A DNA stretch of 44,093 nt from an uncultured Clostridia bacterium (GTDB lineage: Bacteria > Bacillota > Clostridia > Christensenellales > Borkfalkiaceae): assembly GCA_947627665.1 (NCBI GenBank), contig CANQWX010000017.1, positions 1 through 44,093 on the forward strand, given 5' to 3'. Shown here in pieces: positions 29,813 to 39,500 of this stretch (within the stretch, counting starts at the first letter, position 1; every line of letters starts with the position of its first letter). Made by a program: the position numbers and the translations under genes. The notes under the pieces were generated by a model. The model ran no database searches and had not been told where the DNA came from. It saw nothing but the letters and a program-made list of their open reading frames with translations.

Positions 29813-32560
29813 ATGAAAAAGAGAAGTTGGGGCTGCATTGCAATGTCGCTCATTCTCGCACTCGGGTGTTTTGCGGGCTGCAGCGGAACACCCGCAGATG
29901 AGGGAACAATGGCGCCCGGGAAGCATCTCGGGACAGGCAGCGGCGATCCGGCCCCCGAAACGACGCTGAACCATACGGTGACGTATGATGTCGGCGCAGA
30001 CGCAAAGGCGGCGGGCGTCACGGTGACCCCGCAGGAAACGGTCGTGCTGGACGGCGAGACCGCGGTGATCCCGCAGGAGGGATACTGGGAGGATCATTCG
30101 CTCACCGGCTGGTATAACGGAAGCAAACTTTGGGATTTCTCATCGGACACGGTCACGGATGACATTACGCTCACGGCGCATTGGGAAGAAGTGAGCGCGG
30201 AGAATGTCGCGGAGAAGTATGAGGCGGATCTCAAATGGGGCGAACAGCGGCACCTGTATGTGCACTACCTGCGCGCCGCCCACGACAGCAGCGAAAACGG
30301 CACGGCGAACACGTCGTTCGCAGCGGAAACGCATTCCTACGACGAGCCGATTCAGTCCACCGTGTACGGTGACTGGGGGCTGTGGGTATGGGAATACAGC
30401 CCCGTGCCGAGCGAGGGGCGCACCTTCTATCCCATGAAGATCGACGAGAGCGGCGCCGTGTACGACATCTATCTCGACGGCGAATGGGACGACGGCGGCT
30501 GGGACAGCGCCACCCGTACCCATAAGACGAGCCACGTTTCCTATTCCACGACCAATTACATCGGCGTGCAGATCTTCTCCAAAGACAGCCGCGAAAACGG
30601 TACGGGCTTCTGGGTGAACGACAGCGGCGACATCACCTTCCCGCTCGAGAGAGCAAGGCGCGAGAAGGGAGATTATCACTGGTTCATCCGCCAGAACGAA
30701 GGGCAGAGCGGCACGCCCGTCTACGAATCGTATATCGTATTCGATCCGTATGAGGGCTTGGAGGAAGGCTCGGCGGTTTCTACCCACAACGTCGTTTCCA
30801 ACAAGGGCAATGCGTATGACGTTCAGCCCGTTGCGGAGGGATGGGAAGAAAATTCCGTCGGCTACCAGATCTTCATCGCCTCGTTTGCGGACAGCGACAA
30901 CGACGGCATGGGGGACCTGAAAGGTATCATCTCCAAATTGGACGAACTGCAAGAGTTCGGCGTCGACACGCTTTGGCTGACGCCCTTCCAGCAGTCGAAC
31001 AGCTATCACGGCTATGACATTCAGGACTACTTCACGGTAGATCCCCGCTTCGGCACGCTTGCCGACTACCGCCAACTCCTCACCGAGGCGCACAACCGCG
31101 GCATGAAGGTCCTCATGGACTTCGTGCTCAACCACACCTCGACGTCCAACCCGTGGTTCGTGAAGAGTTCCAAGCTCGTAAAAGAAACGGTGAAGATGGC
31201 GGACGGCTCGCTCAAGACCGTCGACTACCGTAACTTCTACACCTGGCAGAACGAGGAATACGTCAACAGCCTCACCGACGAAGCGGCGAAGAACCAGTGG
31301 TACAAGGACAGCAACGGTTACTACTTCTATTCGTCCTTCGGCTCTTCGATGCCCGAACTCAACTTCGACTATCAGGCCGTGCGTGACGCCATTCTGGACG
31401 TCGCCCTCTATTGGATGAGCTTTGGGCTGGACGGGTTCCGTCTTGACGCCGCCAAACACATCTATATGGTCAACGAGAATCCCAACCATTCCAACCAGAT
31501 TATCAGAGATTATTCGGACGGCACGGCGGTGGGCGCAACGAAGGGGGACTACTCCTACGACGTAAAGAAGGACGCGCACTTCTTCACGGAGTTCAACGCC
31601 AAGCTCAAGGCGTCCTATCCGAACGCGCTCCTGCTTGCCGAGAACTTCAACGGCGACCCCGTCCATATTGCGCAGCTCTATGAAGGGCTTGATTCGCAGT
31701 TCAATTTCAACCTGTATTATGACTTTGCGGGCTGCATCGGCACCAATAAGGAAGGCTACGGCACCAAGGCGATGCAGGGCTACGACGCGGCGCAGTTCGA
31801 CTTCGGTCTTTACAGAAGCGACTATATCGACGCTCCGTTCACTTCCAACCACGACGTTTCGAGGGCGAGGAGCCACATGACGGCGCAGTGGCAGGATTCC
31901 GCAGGCGACTGGGTCGAAAGGACGATGACCGATTCCCTCTATCAGACGACGGGCGAACTTGCCAAGGTCTGGGCGGGCGTCTGCCTGACCCTTCCCGGGA
32001 TCACCTGGATCTATGCGGGCGACGAACTCGGCATGACGGGCACAAAGACCGCCAATCCCGAAGGCGACGGCGCAGGCCACGAGGACCGCTGGCTCCGCCA
32101 GCCCTACAAGTGGACGAGCACGGGCAATACCCAAAACGAGGACGGCACCTACACCTACGGCTGGCAGAGCAAAGAGGACGTCACCTGCTACTTCCCCATC
32201 GGGTTCAACGGCTATTACAGCGAATGGGATAAGTGGAACAAGCAGATGCCGGGCCTCGAACAGCAGAAGGAGGACCCGACTTCCGTGTACACGGCATACA
32301 AAGATCTCATCAAGGTTCGCAAAGAGCATCAGCAGCTCTTCCGTCACGGGAAAGTAGAGGTCTTGTCCAAGGCCAACGTCAGCTGGATGCAGTACAGGAT
32401 TTCTTACAATGGAACGTCGCTCCTCGTGTGCGTCAATCCCGGCAGCACTTCTCTGAACTTCGCCATCGAGGGCGAATGCATCTACGCGACCAACGGCGTA
32501 AGCAGGGTGAACGGCTCTACCGTCCCCGGATACACGCTTGCGATCTTTGAAGCAAATTAA
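29813..32560 (+). CDS. GH13 alpha-amylase-type lipoprotein with N-terminal InlB-like repeat and pullulanase-type binding domain
   Basis: 915 residues; RBS GGAGGA. Lipobox FAGC (Cys23) tethers it outside the cell. An N-terminal InlB/Flg_new-like repeat (~45-125, ending ITLTAHWEE) is followed by a beta-domain (~135-310; LYVHYLRAAHD, WGLWVWEY) resembling the CBM41/pullulanase-associated alpha-glucan-binding module. The GH13 barrel (~345-915) has region I DFVLNHT, the nucleophile Asp545 (GFRLDAAK), acid Glu610 (LLAENF) and Asp681 (TSNHDVSR). It should cut alpha-1,4 (perhaps alpha-1,6) glucans at the surface to oligosaccharides for the ABC importer encoded downstream. A LacI-type operator suggests sugar-induced expression. 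The repeat type is shared with the giant protein at 33501. Confidence 0.92.
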   Translation: MKKRSWGCIAMSLILALGCFAGCSGTPADEGTMAPGKHLGTGSGDPAPETTLNHTVTYDVGADAKAAGVTVTPQETVVLDGETAVIPQEGYWEDHSLTGWYNGSKLWDFSSDTVTDDITLTAHWEEVSAENVAEKYEADLKWGEQRHLYVHYLRAAHDSSENGTANTSFAAETHSYDEPIQSTVYGDWGLWVWEYSPVPSEGRTFYPMKIDESGAVYDIYLDGEWDDGGWDSATRTHKTSHVSYSTTNYIGVQIFSKDSRENGTGFWVNDSGDITFPLERARREKGDYHWFIRQNEGQSGTPVYESYIVFDPYEGLEEGSAVSTHNVVSNKGNAYDVQPVAEGWEENSVGYQIFIASFADSDNDGMGDLKGIISKLDELQEFGVDTLWLTPFQQSNSYHGYDIQDYFTVDPRFGTLADYRQLLTEAHNRGMKVLMDFVLNHTSTSNPWFVKSSKLVKETVKMADGSLKTVDYRNFYTWQNEEYVNSLTDEAAKNQWYKDSNGYYFYSSFGSSMPELNFDYQAVRDAILDVALYWMSFGLDGFRLDAAKHIYMVNENPNHSNQIIRDYSDGTAVGATKGDYSYDVKKDAHFFTEFNAKLKASYPNALLLAENFNGDPVHIAQLYEGLDSQFNFNLYYDFAGCIGTNKEGYGTKAMQGYDAAQFDFGLYRSDYIDAPFTSNHDVSRARSHMTAQWQDSAGDWVERTMTDSLYQTTGELAKVWAGVCLTLPGITWIYAGDELGMTGTKTANPEGDGAGHEDRWLRQPYKWTSTGNTQNEDGTYTYGWQSKEDVTCYFPIGFNGYYSEWDKWNKQMPGLEQQKEDPTSVYTAYKDLIKVRKEHQQLFRHGKVEVLSKANVSWMQYRISYNGTSLLVCVNPGSTSLNFAIEGECIYATNGVSRVNGSTVPGYTLAIFEAN

Positions 32561-32573
32561 AGGAGGAAAGAGC

Positions 32574-33488
32574 ATGAAAAAGATATTGACTGTTGCAATA
32601 GCGACGATGTTATCCGCGGCATGCGTGACGGGGGCCGCCGTGAGCGCGGCTGCCACGGCAGATGCTCCCGCAGCTCCCGCTGCGGAAACGGCGCAGGTCT
32701 ATCTCATGCCCGGCTCGTGGTACGACGGGACGGCGGCGGAGACCAAATACAACACCGTTGAGGGCCTGACGGCGCTCAATGCGGCCGAGAAGGAGGCGCT
32801 TCACCTCGAAGCAGAGGAGAACGTCTACAAGGCGGGCGCTGCCGGAAGCGTGCTTCCCACGCCCAAGACGGAGAAGAAGGACGCTTCTTCCAAGCCCTTC
32901 GTGTTCCAAGGCTGGTGGTACATCGTGGACGCCACCGTCACCTATACGGAAACAGTGCCCGAGGCGAACGGAGATCTCTATTTATATGCCGATTTCCGTG
33001 CGGAGGCCTCTCAGCGGCATGACCCCGTCGCTCCCCCCGAAACGATCGGTGCGGGCGACAAGAACTTTATGGAAGTCCTGCATGCAGACGGCACAACGGA
33101 GTATCTTCCCCTGCTCGTTTCGGGGTCCGACTCCCCCAACATCACGCAGATGGGTTACGGCGTCTATGTGCAGTTCTTCAACGAATATTTCGAACTTCGC
33201 CATAACGACCGCCTCAGCGTCTACCTTACCGACATCAGCGAGGGCGGCGATGAGGAACCCGCTTGTTACCCCAAGCCCTCGTCGAGCGGCTCGTTCAGCG
33301 TTTCTCTCGAAACGAACGGCAGCGGTACGAACCGGTCGAGCGACTACCTCACCGAGGATAGCGCAATGACGAAGGAGCGGGGCAAGCTCACGCTCGCCTT
33401 CATGAGCACCGAGAGCATGACCTTCCGCGTCTATTTCAAGATCGCAACGTCGGGCGCGCTTAACGTCTATATCGAGCCGAAGGCATAA
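32574..33488 (+). CDS. Secreted protein of unknown function in the glucan locus
   Basis: 304 residues; AGGAGG precedes the ATG at 32574, 13 bases after the amylase stop. A signal peptide ends near AVSAAATA; an upstream SAAC is a poor lipobox, so it is probably released or only loosely attached. The segment ending VFQGWWYIVD...LYLYADF looks like half of an InlB-type repeat, and the rest is beta-rich with many aromatic, Ser and Thr residues, as in carbohydrate-binding proteins. I do not recognise a family. Its place between an amylase and a giant surface protein suggests glucan binding (inference). Confidence 0.7.
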   Translation: MKKILTVAIATMLSAACVTGAAVSAAATADAPAAPAAETAQVYLMPGSWYDGTAAETKYNTVEGLTALNAAEKEALHLEAEENVYKAGAAGSVLPTPKTEKKDASSKPFVFQGWWYIVDATVTYTETVPEANGDLYLYADFRAEASQRHDPVAPPETIGAGDKNFMEVLHADGTTEYLPLLVSGSDSPNITQMGYGVYVQFFNEYFELRHNDRLSVYLTDISEGGDEEPACYPKPSSSGSFSVSLETNGSGTNRSSDYLTEDSAMTKERGKLTLAFMSTESMTFRVYFKIATSGALNVYIEPKA

Positions 33489-33500
33489 GGAGGAAAGAAG

Positions 33501-36500
33501 ATGAAAGGGAAGAAAAAAGTATTGAGTGCTCTGCTTGCGGCCCTGTGTATGGGCACCGCAGCCGCGGGATTTGCGGCATGTAAGGAGGACAAACAGGGCA
33601 ATACCGATCCCCACGCCTATACCGATGCCAACAGCGACGCCTTGTGCGACGACTGCGGCAAGATCAAGGGCGACGAGATCCATGTCTTTGAAGAGCACAC
33701 CTTTGCCGACGAGAACGGCGACAAGGTCTGCGACGTCTGCGGCAGAGAGGAGGGCGAAGTTTCCAAGCCCGACGACGGCGAACCTACGCCTGCCGCAAAG
33801 ACGTACACCGTCACGTTCGACACGAAGGGCGGCAACGCCCTTCCCAAACAGGGCGTGAAAGAGGGAGAGAAGGCGGTAAAGCCCGAAGCTCCCGTCAAGG
33901 ATACTTATGTATTCGACGGTTGGTATTCGGACGACGGCTGCACGCAGGCCTTCGACTTTGACAAGGCGCTGTCAAGCGACGTCACCGTCTATGCGAAGTG
34001 GAAAGAAGCCGACGCGACGGCGGATACCTATTTCGATTTCGAAGAAACGGACGGCGGCGTGAGCATTGCGGCGAAGGCGGGCGTTGACCTTCCCCAAAGC
34101 GTCGTTCTGCCCTCCGAACATGAAGGAAAGGCCGTTGTCGCCGTCAAGTCCTCGGCGTTTGAACAGCAGCCCGCCCTGCGCACGGTCAAGATCCCCGCGA
34201 GCGTCAGAAAGATCGGGCAGTATGCCTTCCGCAACTGCACGGCGCTCGAAACCGTAAACGGCGGCGATAACCTCGAGGAGATCGGCTACGGCGCATTCAC
34301 GAACACCGCATGGGACCTCAACTTCTCCGTCGGGGAAGTTTATCTCGGCAAGACGCTCTACAAGTACGCGGGCAGCCTGTACGCGGATACGCAGATCACC
34401 GTGAAAGACGGGACCGTCGGCATTTCGGCGGGCGCATTCGAGGGGCTTACGCACCTTGTCGGCGTCACCCTTCCCGACAGCGTGAAGTCCATCGGCTCGC
34501 AGGCATTTGCGGGCACGGGGCTTCTGTCCGTCACGGTCAAGGCGGCGGAAGTTCCCGCGGCCGGCAATACCGTTCTCGGCGCGGCGTCCGCATTTGCGGG
34601 CAGGGTGTACGTTCCCGCCTCCGCGCTTGCCGCTTACAAGGCGGCGAGCGGCTGGAAGAACTACGCAGACAAGATCTATGCCGAGGGCACGGCGGAGCAG
34701 ACCTTCGTCGTCACGTTCAAGGCGGACGGGGCGGAAAATGTCCCCGCGGCGCAGAACGTCAAAGGCTTTGGGCAGGCAACTGCTCCCGCCGAAAACCCCA
34801 CAAAGGCAGGGCTTGAGTTCGGCGGATGGTTCCAGGATGAAGCTTGCACGATCCCCTTCGATTTTGCGAGCGAGATCACGGAAAATCTCAACATATATGC
34901 CAAATTCGGCAAATACTACGATGTGACCTTCTCCGTCGGCGAAGGGCTGACCGCTCCCCAAAAACAGCATATCGAAGAGGGGACGCTTGCGGTCGCACCC
35001 GATGCGCCCGAGAAGGCGGGCAGCGAGTTCATGGGCTGGTTCAAAGACGAGGCTTGCACCAAGAAGTTCGACTTTACCGATCCCGTCCGCGGCGATGTCA
35101 CGGTGTATGCAAAGTACCTCCCCGCGGGAGCAGATTTCACGGGGGAAGGCGATTATGCAGGCTGGGTCATTGAAAACGGCAGAGTGAAGGAATACACGGG
35201 TTCGCTTACGGAGATCAAGATCCCCAAGGAGCTGACCCGCCTCGACAGCATCACCGAGATCGTTCCCGCGCCCGCGTTCACCACGACCCGCACGGGTACC
35301 GACCTCTATAAGATCGCCTCGATCACGGTCGATCCCGAAAACAAGTACTTCGAAGTGAAGGACGGGGCGCTCCTCAGTAAGGATGGCAGCGTGCTCTACT
35401 TCCAGATCACGATGAAGACGGTCAGCGAACTCGCTCATCCCGACGTCGTGAGAGTCGCGCCCTATGCCTTCTACAAACAGGCGCTCACCGCAGGCAATAT
35501 GCAATCGGCGCTCAAGCTCGGCGAAGTCGAGGAAGTGGGCGAATATGCCTTCTTCGGCTCCAAGGGGTTGACCGATTTCACGCCCTTCAAGACGGCAAAG
35601 ACCATCGGCAGCTTCGCCTTCTACGACACGCAGTTCAAGACCGTCGAGAGCGACGCCAAGACGATCGGCAGGTGCGCGTTCACCGTATCTACGGACACGT
35701 CCGCGATCGAAACGATCATTCTCCACGATCTCGAGAACATCGAAAGCTACACATTCGGCTTTATTGTGACGAACGGCAGTTCGGGCAACCCGTCGGGCAA
35801 ATTGAAGACGCTCGTCATCGGACCCAACGTCAATACCATCCCGCGCTGCGCATTCGGCAACCGCGATCTCAGCGGCACCTGCCGCGTCATCCTCGAGAGC
35901 GACGAGATCATCGGGGTATTGCCCAGCGCCTTCTTCGGTTCTAACACGACCAACTTCCGCCTCTTCGTCAAGGAAGCGCTCTTTGACACCTTCAGCACCG
36001 AAGGCGCCTTCCTCAAATATCAGAAAGGCTACTATACCGAGGACGGTTGGTATGTGGAAAAGAGCGCCACGGTGACGCGCTTCAGCTACGAGGGCAGCTA
36101 CGAAACGGTCCGCATTCCCGCAAGCATCACCTTCCTCAACGACATTCTCGACATCTTCGGCACGGCGGAAAATCTTGCGCAGTGCAAGACCTTTACCGTC
36201 GCAGAAGGCAACGAGGCGTTCAGGATGCAGGACGGCGCTCTGCTCTCCGCCGACGGCAAGACGCTCTACGGCTACTTCGGCGACGGCACGGGCGACTTTA
36301 CGGGCGTCACCGAGATCAAGACCTATGCCTTCTATAACCGTCTGAAAGTGCAGGCGCAAGCGAAGGCAAGCGAGAACGCGATCAAGTTCGGGGCGGTCGA
36401 AACGGTCGGCAAGTATGCCTTCTACGGCTGCGACGCGCTCACCGACTATACCCCCTTCGGCGGGCTTAGGATCGTTTCCGCACACGCCTTCGAGGGCACG

Positions 36501-39500
36501 GGCTTTGCCTCTTTGACCTTCGACAACGCCATTCTTGCAAGCATCGAAGATAGCGCCTTTGCGAACTGCGCTTCTCTTACGAAGGTCTATGTCAAACTTC
36601 TCACAAGCCCCAAGGTCGGAAGCGGCGTTTTCGGCGAAAACGTTCAAATTTACGTTCCCTACGAGTATGTGGACGACTTCATGATCGCTTGGGCGCTCTA
36701 CCTCGAGCAGATGCAGGGCGACGAGAACACGCATGTCTATGAGATCACCTTTGAAACGGGCGACGGTACGCCGATCGGCAAGCAGGTCGTCCTCTCGGGC
36801 GGCAAGGCAGAACGCCCCGAAGACCCCGAGCAGAACGGTTTCTTCTTCGACGGTTGGTCCGTCAATGAGGACATCTTCGCCTCCTACAACTTCGGTATGC
36901 CCGTAAACAGCGATCTCACCCTGTACGCCTTCTGGTCGAAGGGACACACGATAACGTTTAAGACGGGCAACAGCGCGTCCGAAGTCGAGGATCTGACCGT
37001 CCGCCACAATGCACTTGCATCGCGGCCCGCCGATCCCGTCTGGGAAGGCTATGTGTTCGGCGGTTGGTTCCGTGACAAGAGCTGCACGCTCGGCTTTGAC
37101 TTTGCAAGTGAGGCCATCGAGGACGACATCACCCTCTATGCGAAGTGGTCGCAGGGCTTTATCGTGGATTTCGAAACGGGCGACGGCAGCGATGTCGCGT
37201 CCCAGTCCGTGCTTCCCGACGCCAACGCCACAAGGCCGCAGGACCCTACGCGCAACGGCTATCGGTTCGCGGGCTGGTGGACCAAGGACGGCACAAACGG
37301 CGATTGGGGCAGCGAATACACCTTCGACGGCACGGTTTCGGGCAATCTCACCCTGTATGCGAAGTGGACGGAGAACTTCTGGGATCTCGACGAAAGCGGC
37401 AAGCTCCTCCACTACTACGGCCCTTACGACAGCATCATGATCCCCGCCGAGCTGAAATCGTTCGACAGCATCTTCGACCTCTTCGGCAACACGGATAATC
37501 TCGGTTTCTGCACCGCCATCTCCGTCGACACGGCAAGCACTTCCTTCAAGGTCGTAGATAGCGCTCTGCTTTCCTACGACGGCACGGTGCTCTATGTGTT
37601 CTTCGGCAGCGGCGCGGAGGCCTACGCTTGGCCCACCGTCACGGAGATCGGCGATTACGCCTTCTACGGCCACTTCGGCGAAGATGCGGAGCTTACCTTC
37701 TCTGCGGAACTCGTTTCGGTCGGCGCACACGCCTTCGAGGAAACGGCGATCTCTTCCTTCAAGCCGTTTGAGAACGTCAAGAAGATCGGCGAATACGCTT
37801 TCGTCGGCTCGCAGCTCGTCGACATCACATGGAATACCGACGGCGAGGTCCCCTCGAATGTATTCACGAACATCAGCACCTTAAAGACGATCACCTTCAT
37901 GAACGCCACGTCGATCGGGAAGGAGGCATTTGCGGGCGACAACAAGATCACGACCATCACCCTCGGCGCAAATATGAAGACCATCGGTCAAAGCGCCTTC
38001 TGGGACGCGGGGCAGGCAGACAGCATCAAGGACATCAACATGTATGCCGTGACGCCTCCCACGCTCACGGGCGGCGGTAGCAGCAATACGCACCCCCTCG
38101 GCGGCGACAGATCGTACGGCACATGGAAACCGCACTTCACGGTGCATTGCTACAAGAACTCGCTGGCGTCCTACACGTCTACTTCCCTGACGGGTTGGAA
38201 CTGGTATAAAACCTCTCAATACGTTGCCTTTACCGTCAACGTCACGCTCCACATGGGCGAGGCAGAGGGGCATGTCGCGGCGCCTTCCGTCACGGGTTAC
38301 CTCAACACGACGCTCACGAAGCCCGTTCCCGGCGCATGGGAAGGCAAGGCGTTCGTCGGTTGGTACACGGACGAAACGCTTGAAACGGAATTCAACTTCA
38401 GAGCTGCGCTCAAGGGCGACGTCGAGCTTTGGGCCAAGTGGGCGGACGGCTATGCCGTGAACTTCTCGACGGGCGAGGACGGCCCCGCCGTCACGGCGCA
38501 GACCGTCGTCAAGGGCGGCAAGGTCACAAAGCCCGCCGATCCCAAGAAGACAGGCTACTTCTTCGACGGTTGGTATACGACCGAAACGTATGAAACCGAG
38601 TTCGACTTTGCAAACGGCACGATCGACGCCGCTACCACGCTCTACGCCAAGTGGACGAAGGGCATCGACGTCAAGTACAACACGGGCGAAGGCGGTCCTA
38701 CCGTCGCCACGCAGAACGTCTATCCCGGCAAGACCACGACGAAGCCGACCGATCCCAAGAAGACGGGTTACACCTTCGAGGGCTGGTTCACCAAGGACGG
38801 CACGAATGGCGACTGGGGCGAAGCGTTCGACTTTGCCGGCACGGCGATCGACAAGGAAACCGAACTCTTTGCCAAGTGGACACAGAACTGGTCCGTCACC
38901 TTTGACTTAGACGGCGGAACAGGCTCGGGCACTTCCGCGCAGAGCATCTATCCCGGCAAGACCGCAACGAAGCCCTCGAGAAATCCCACCAAGACGGGCT
39001 GCACCTTCGAGGGTTGGTATCTCAAGGTCGACGGCGAATTTGCGGAGGAAGCGTTCGACTTTGCGACCCCGATCACGGCAGACACTGTGATCTATGCCAA
39101 GTGGACACAGCATTTGTCCGTGACCTTCGATTTGAACGGCGGAACAGGTACGGCGGCCGCGCAGAGCATCTATCCCGGCAAGACCGCAACGAAGCCTGCG
39201 ACCGATCCCAAGCAGACGGGCTACTTCTTCGACGGCTGGTATCTCAAGACCGAAGAGGGCGAGCTTGAGCAAGAAGCGTTCGATTTCAAGACTCCGATCG
39301 AGAAAGACACTGTGCTCTACGCCAAGTGGACGCAGGGCGTCGAAGTGACGTTTGAAACGGGCGAAGGCGCCTCGACGGTCGCAAAACTGCTCGTCTATCC
39401 TGGCAAGACCGCGACGAAGCCGAGCGATCCCACCAAGACGGGTCACTTCTTCGACGGTTGGTTCAAGGAAGAGGGCTGCGAGAACGCGTTCGACTTCGAA

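Noticed and set aside
33972-37730. 1252-codon open frame on the minus strand opposite the giant lipoprotein gene
   Set aside because: It is a shadow: composition is driven by the coding strand's codon bias, and it has no signal, motif or RBS. Similar long shadows at 38907-40979, 21301-23823, 10598-12787, 2349-4202 and 30140-32656 were rejected for the same reason.
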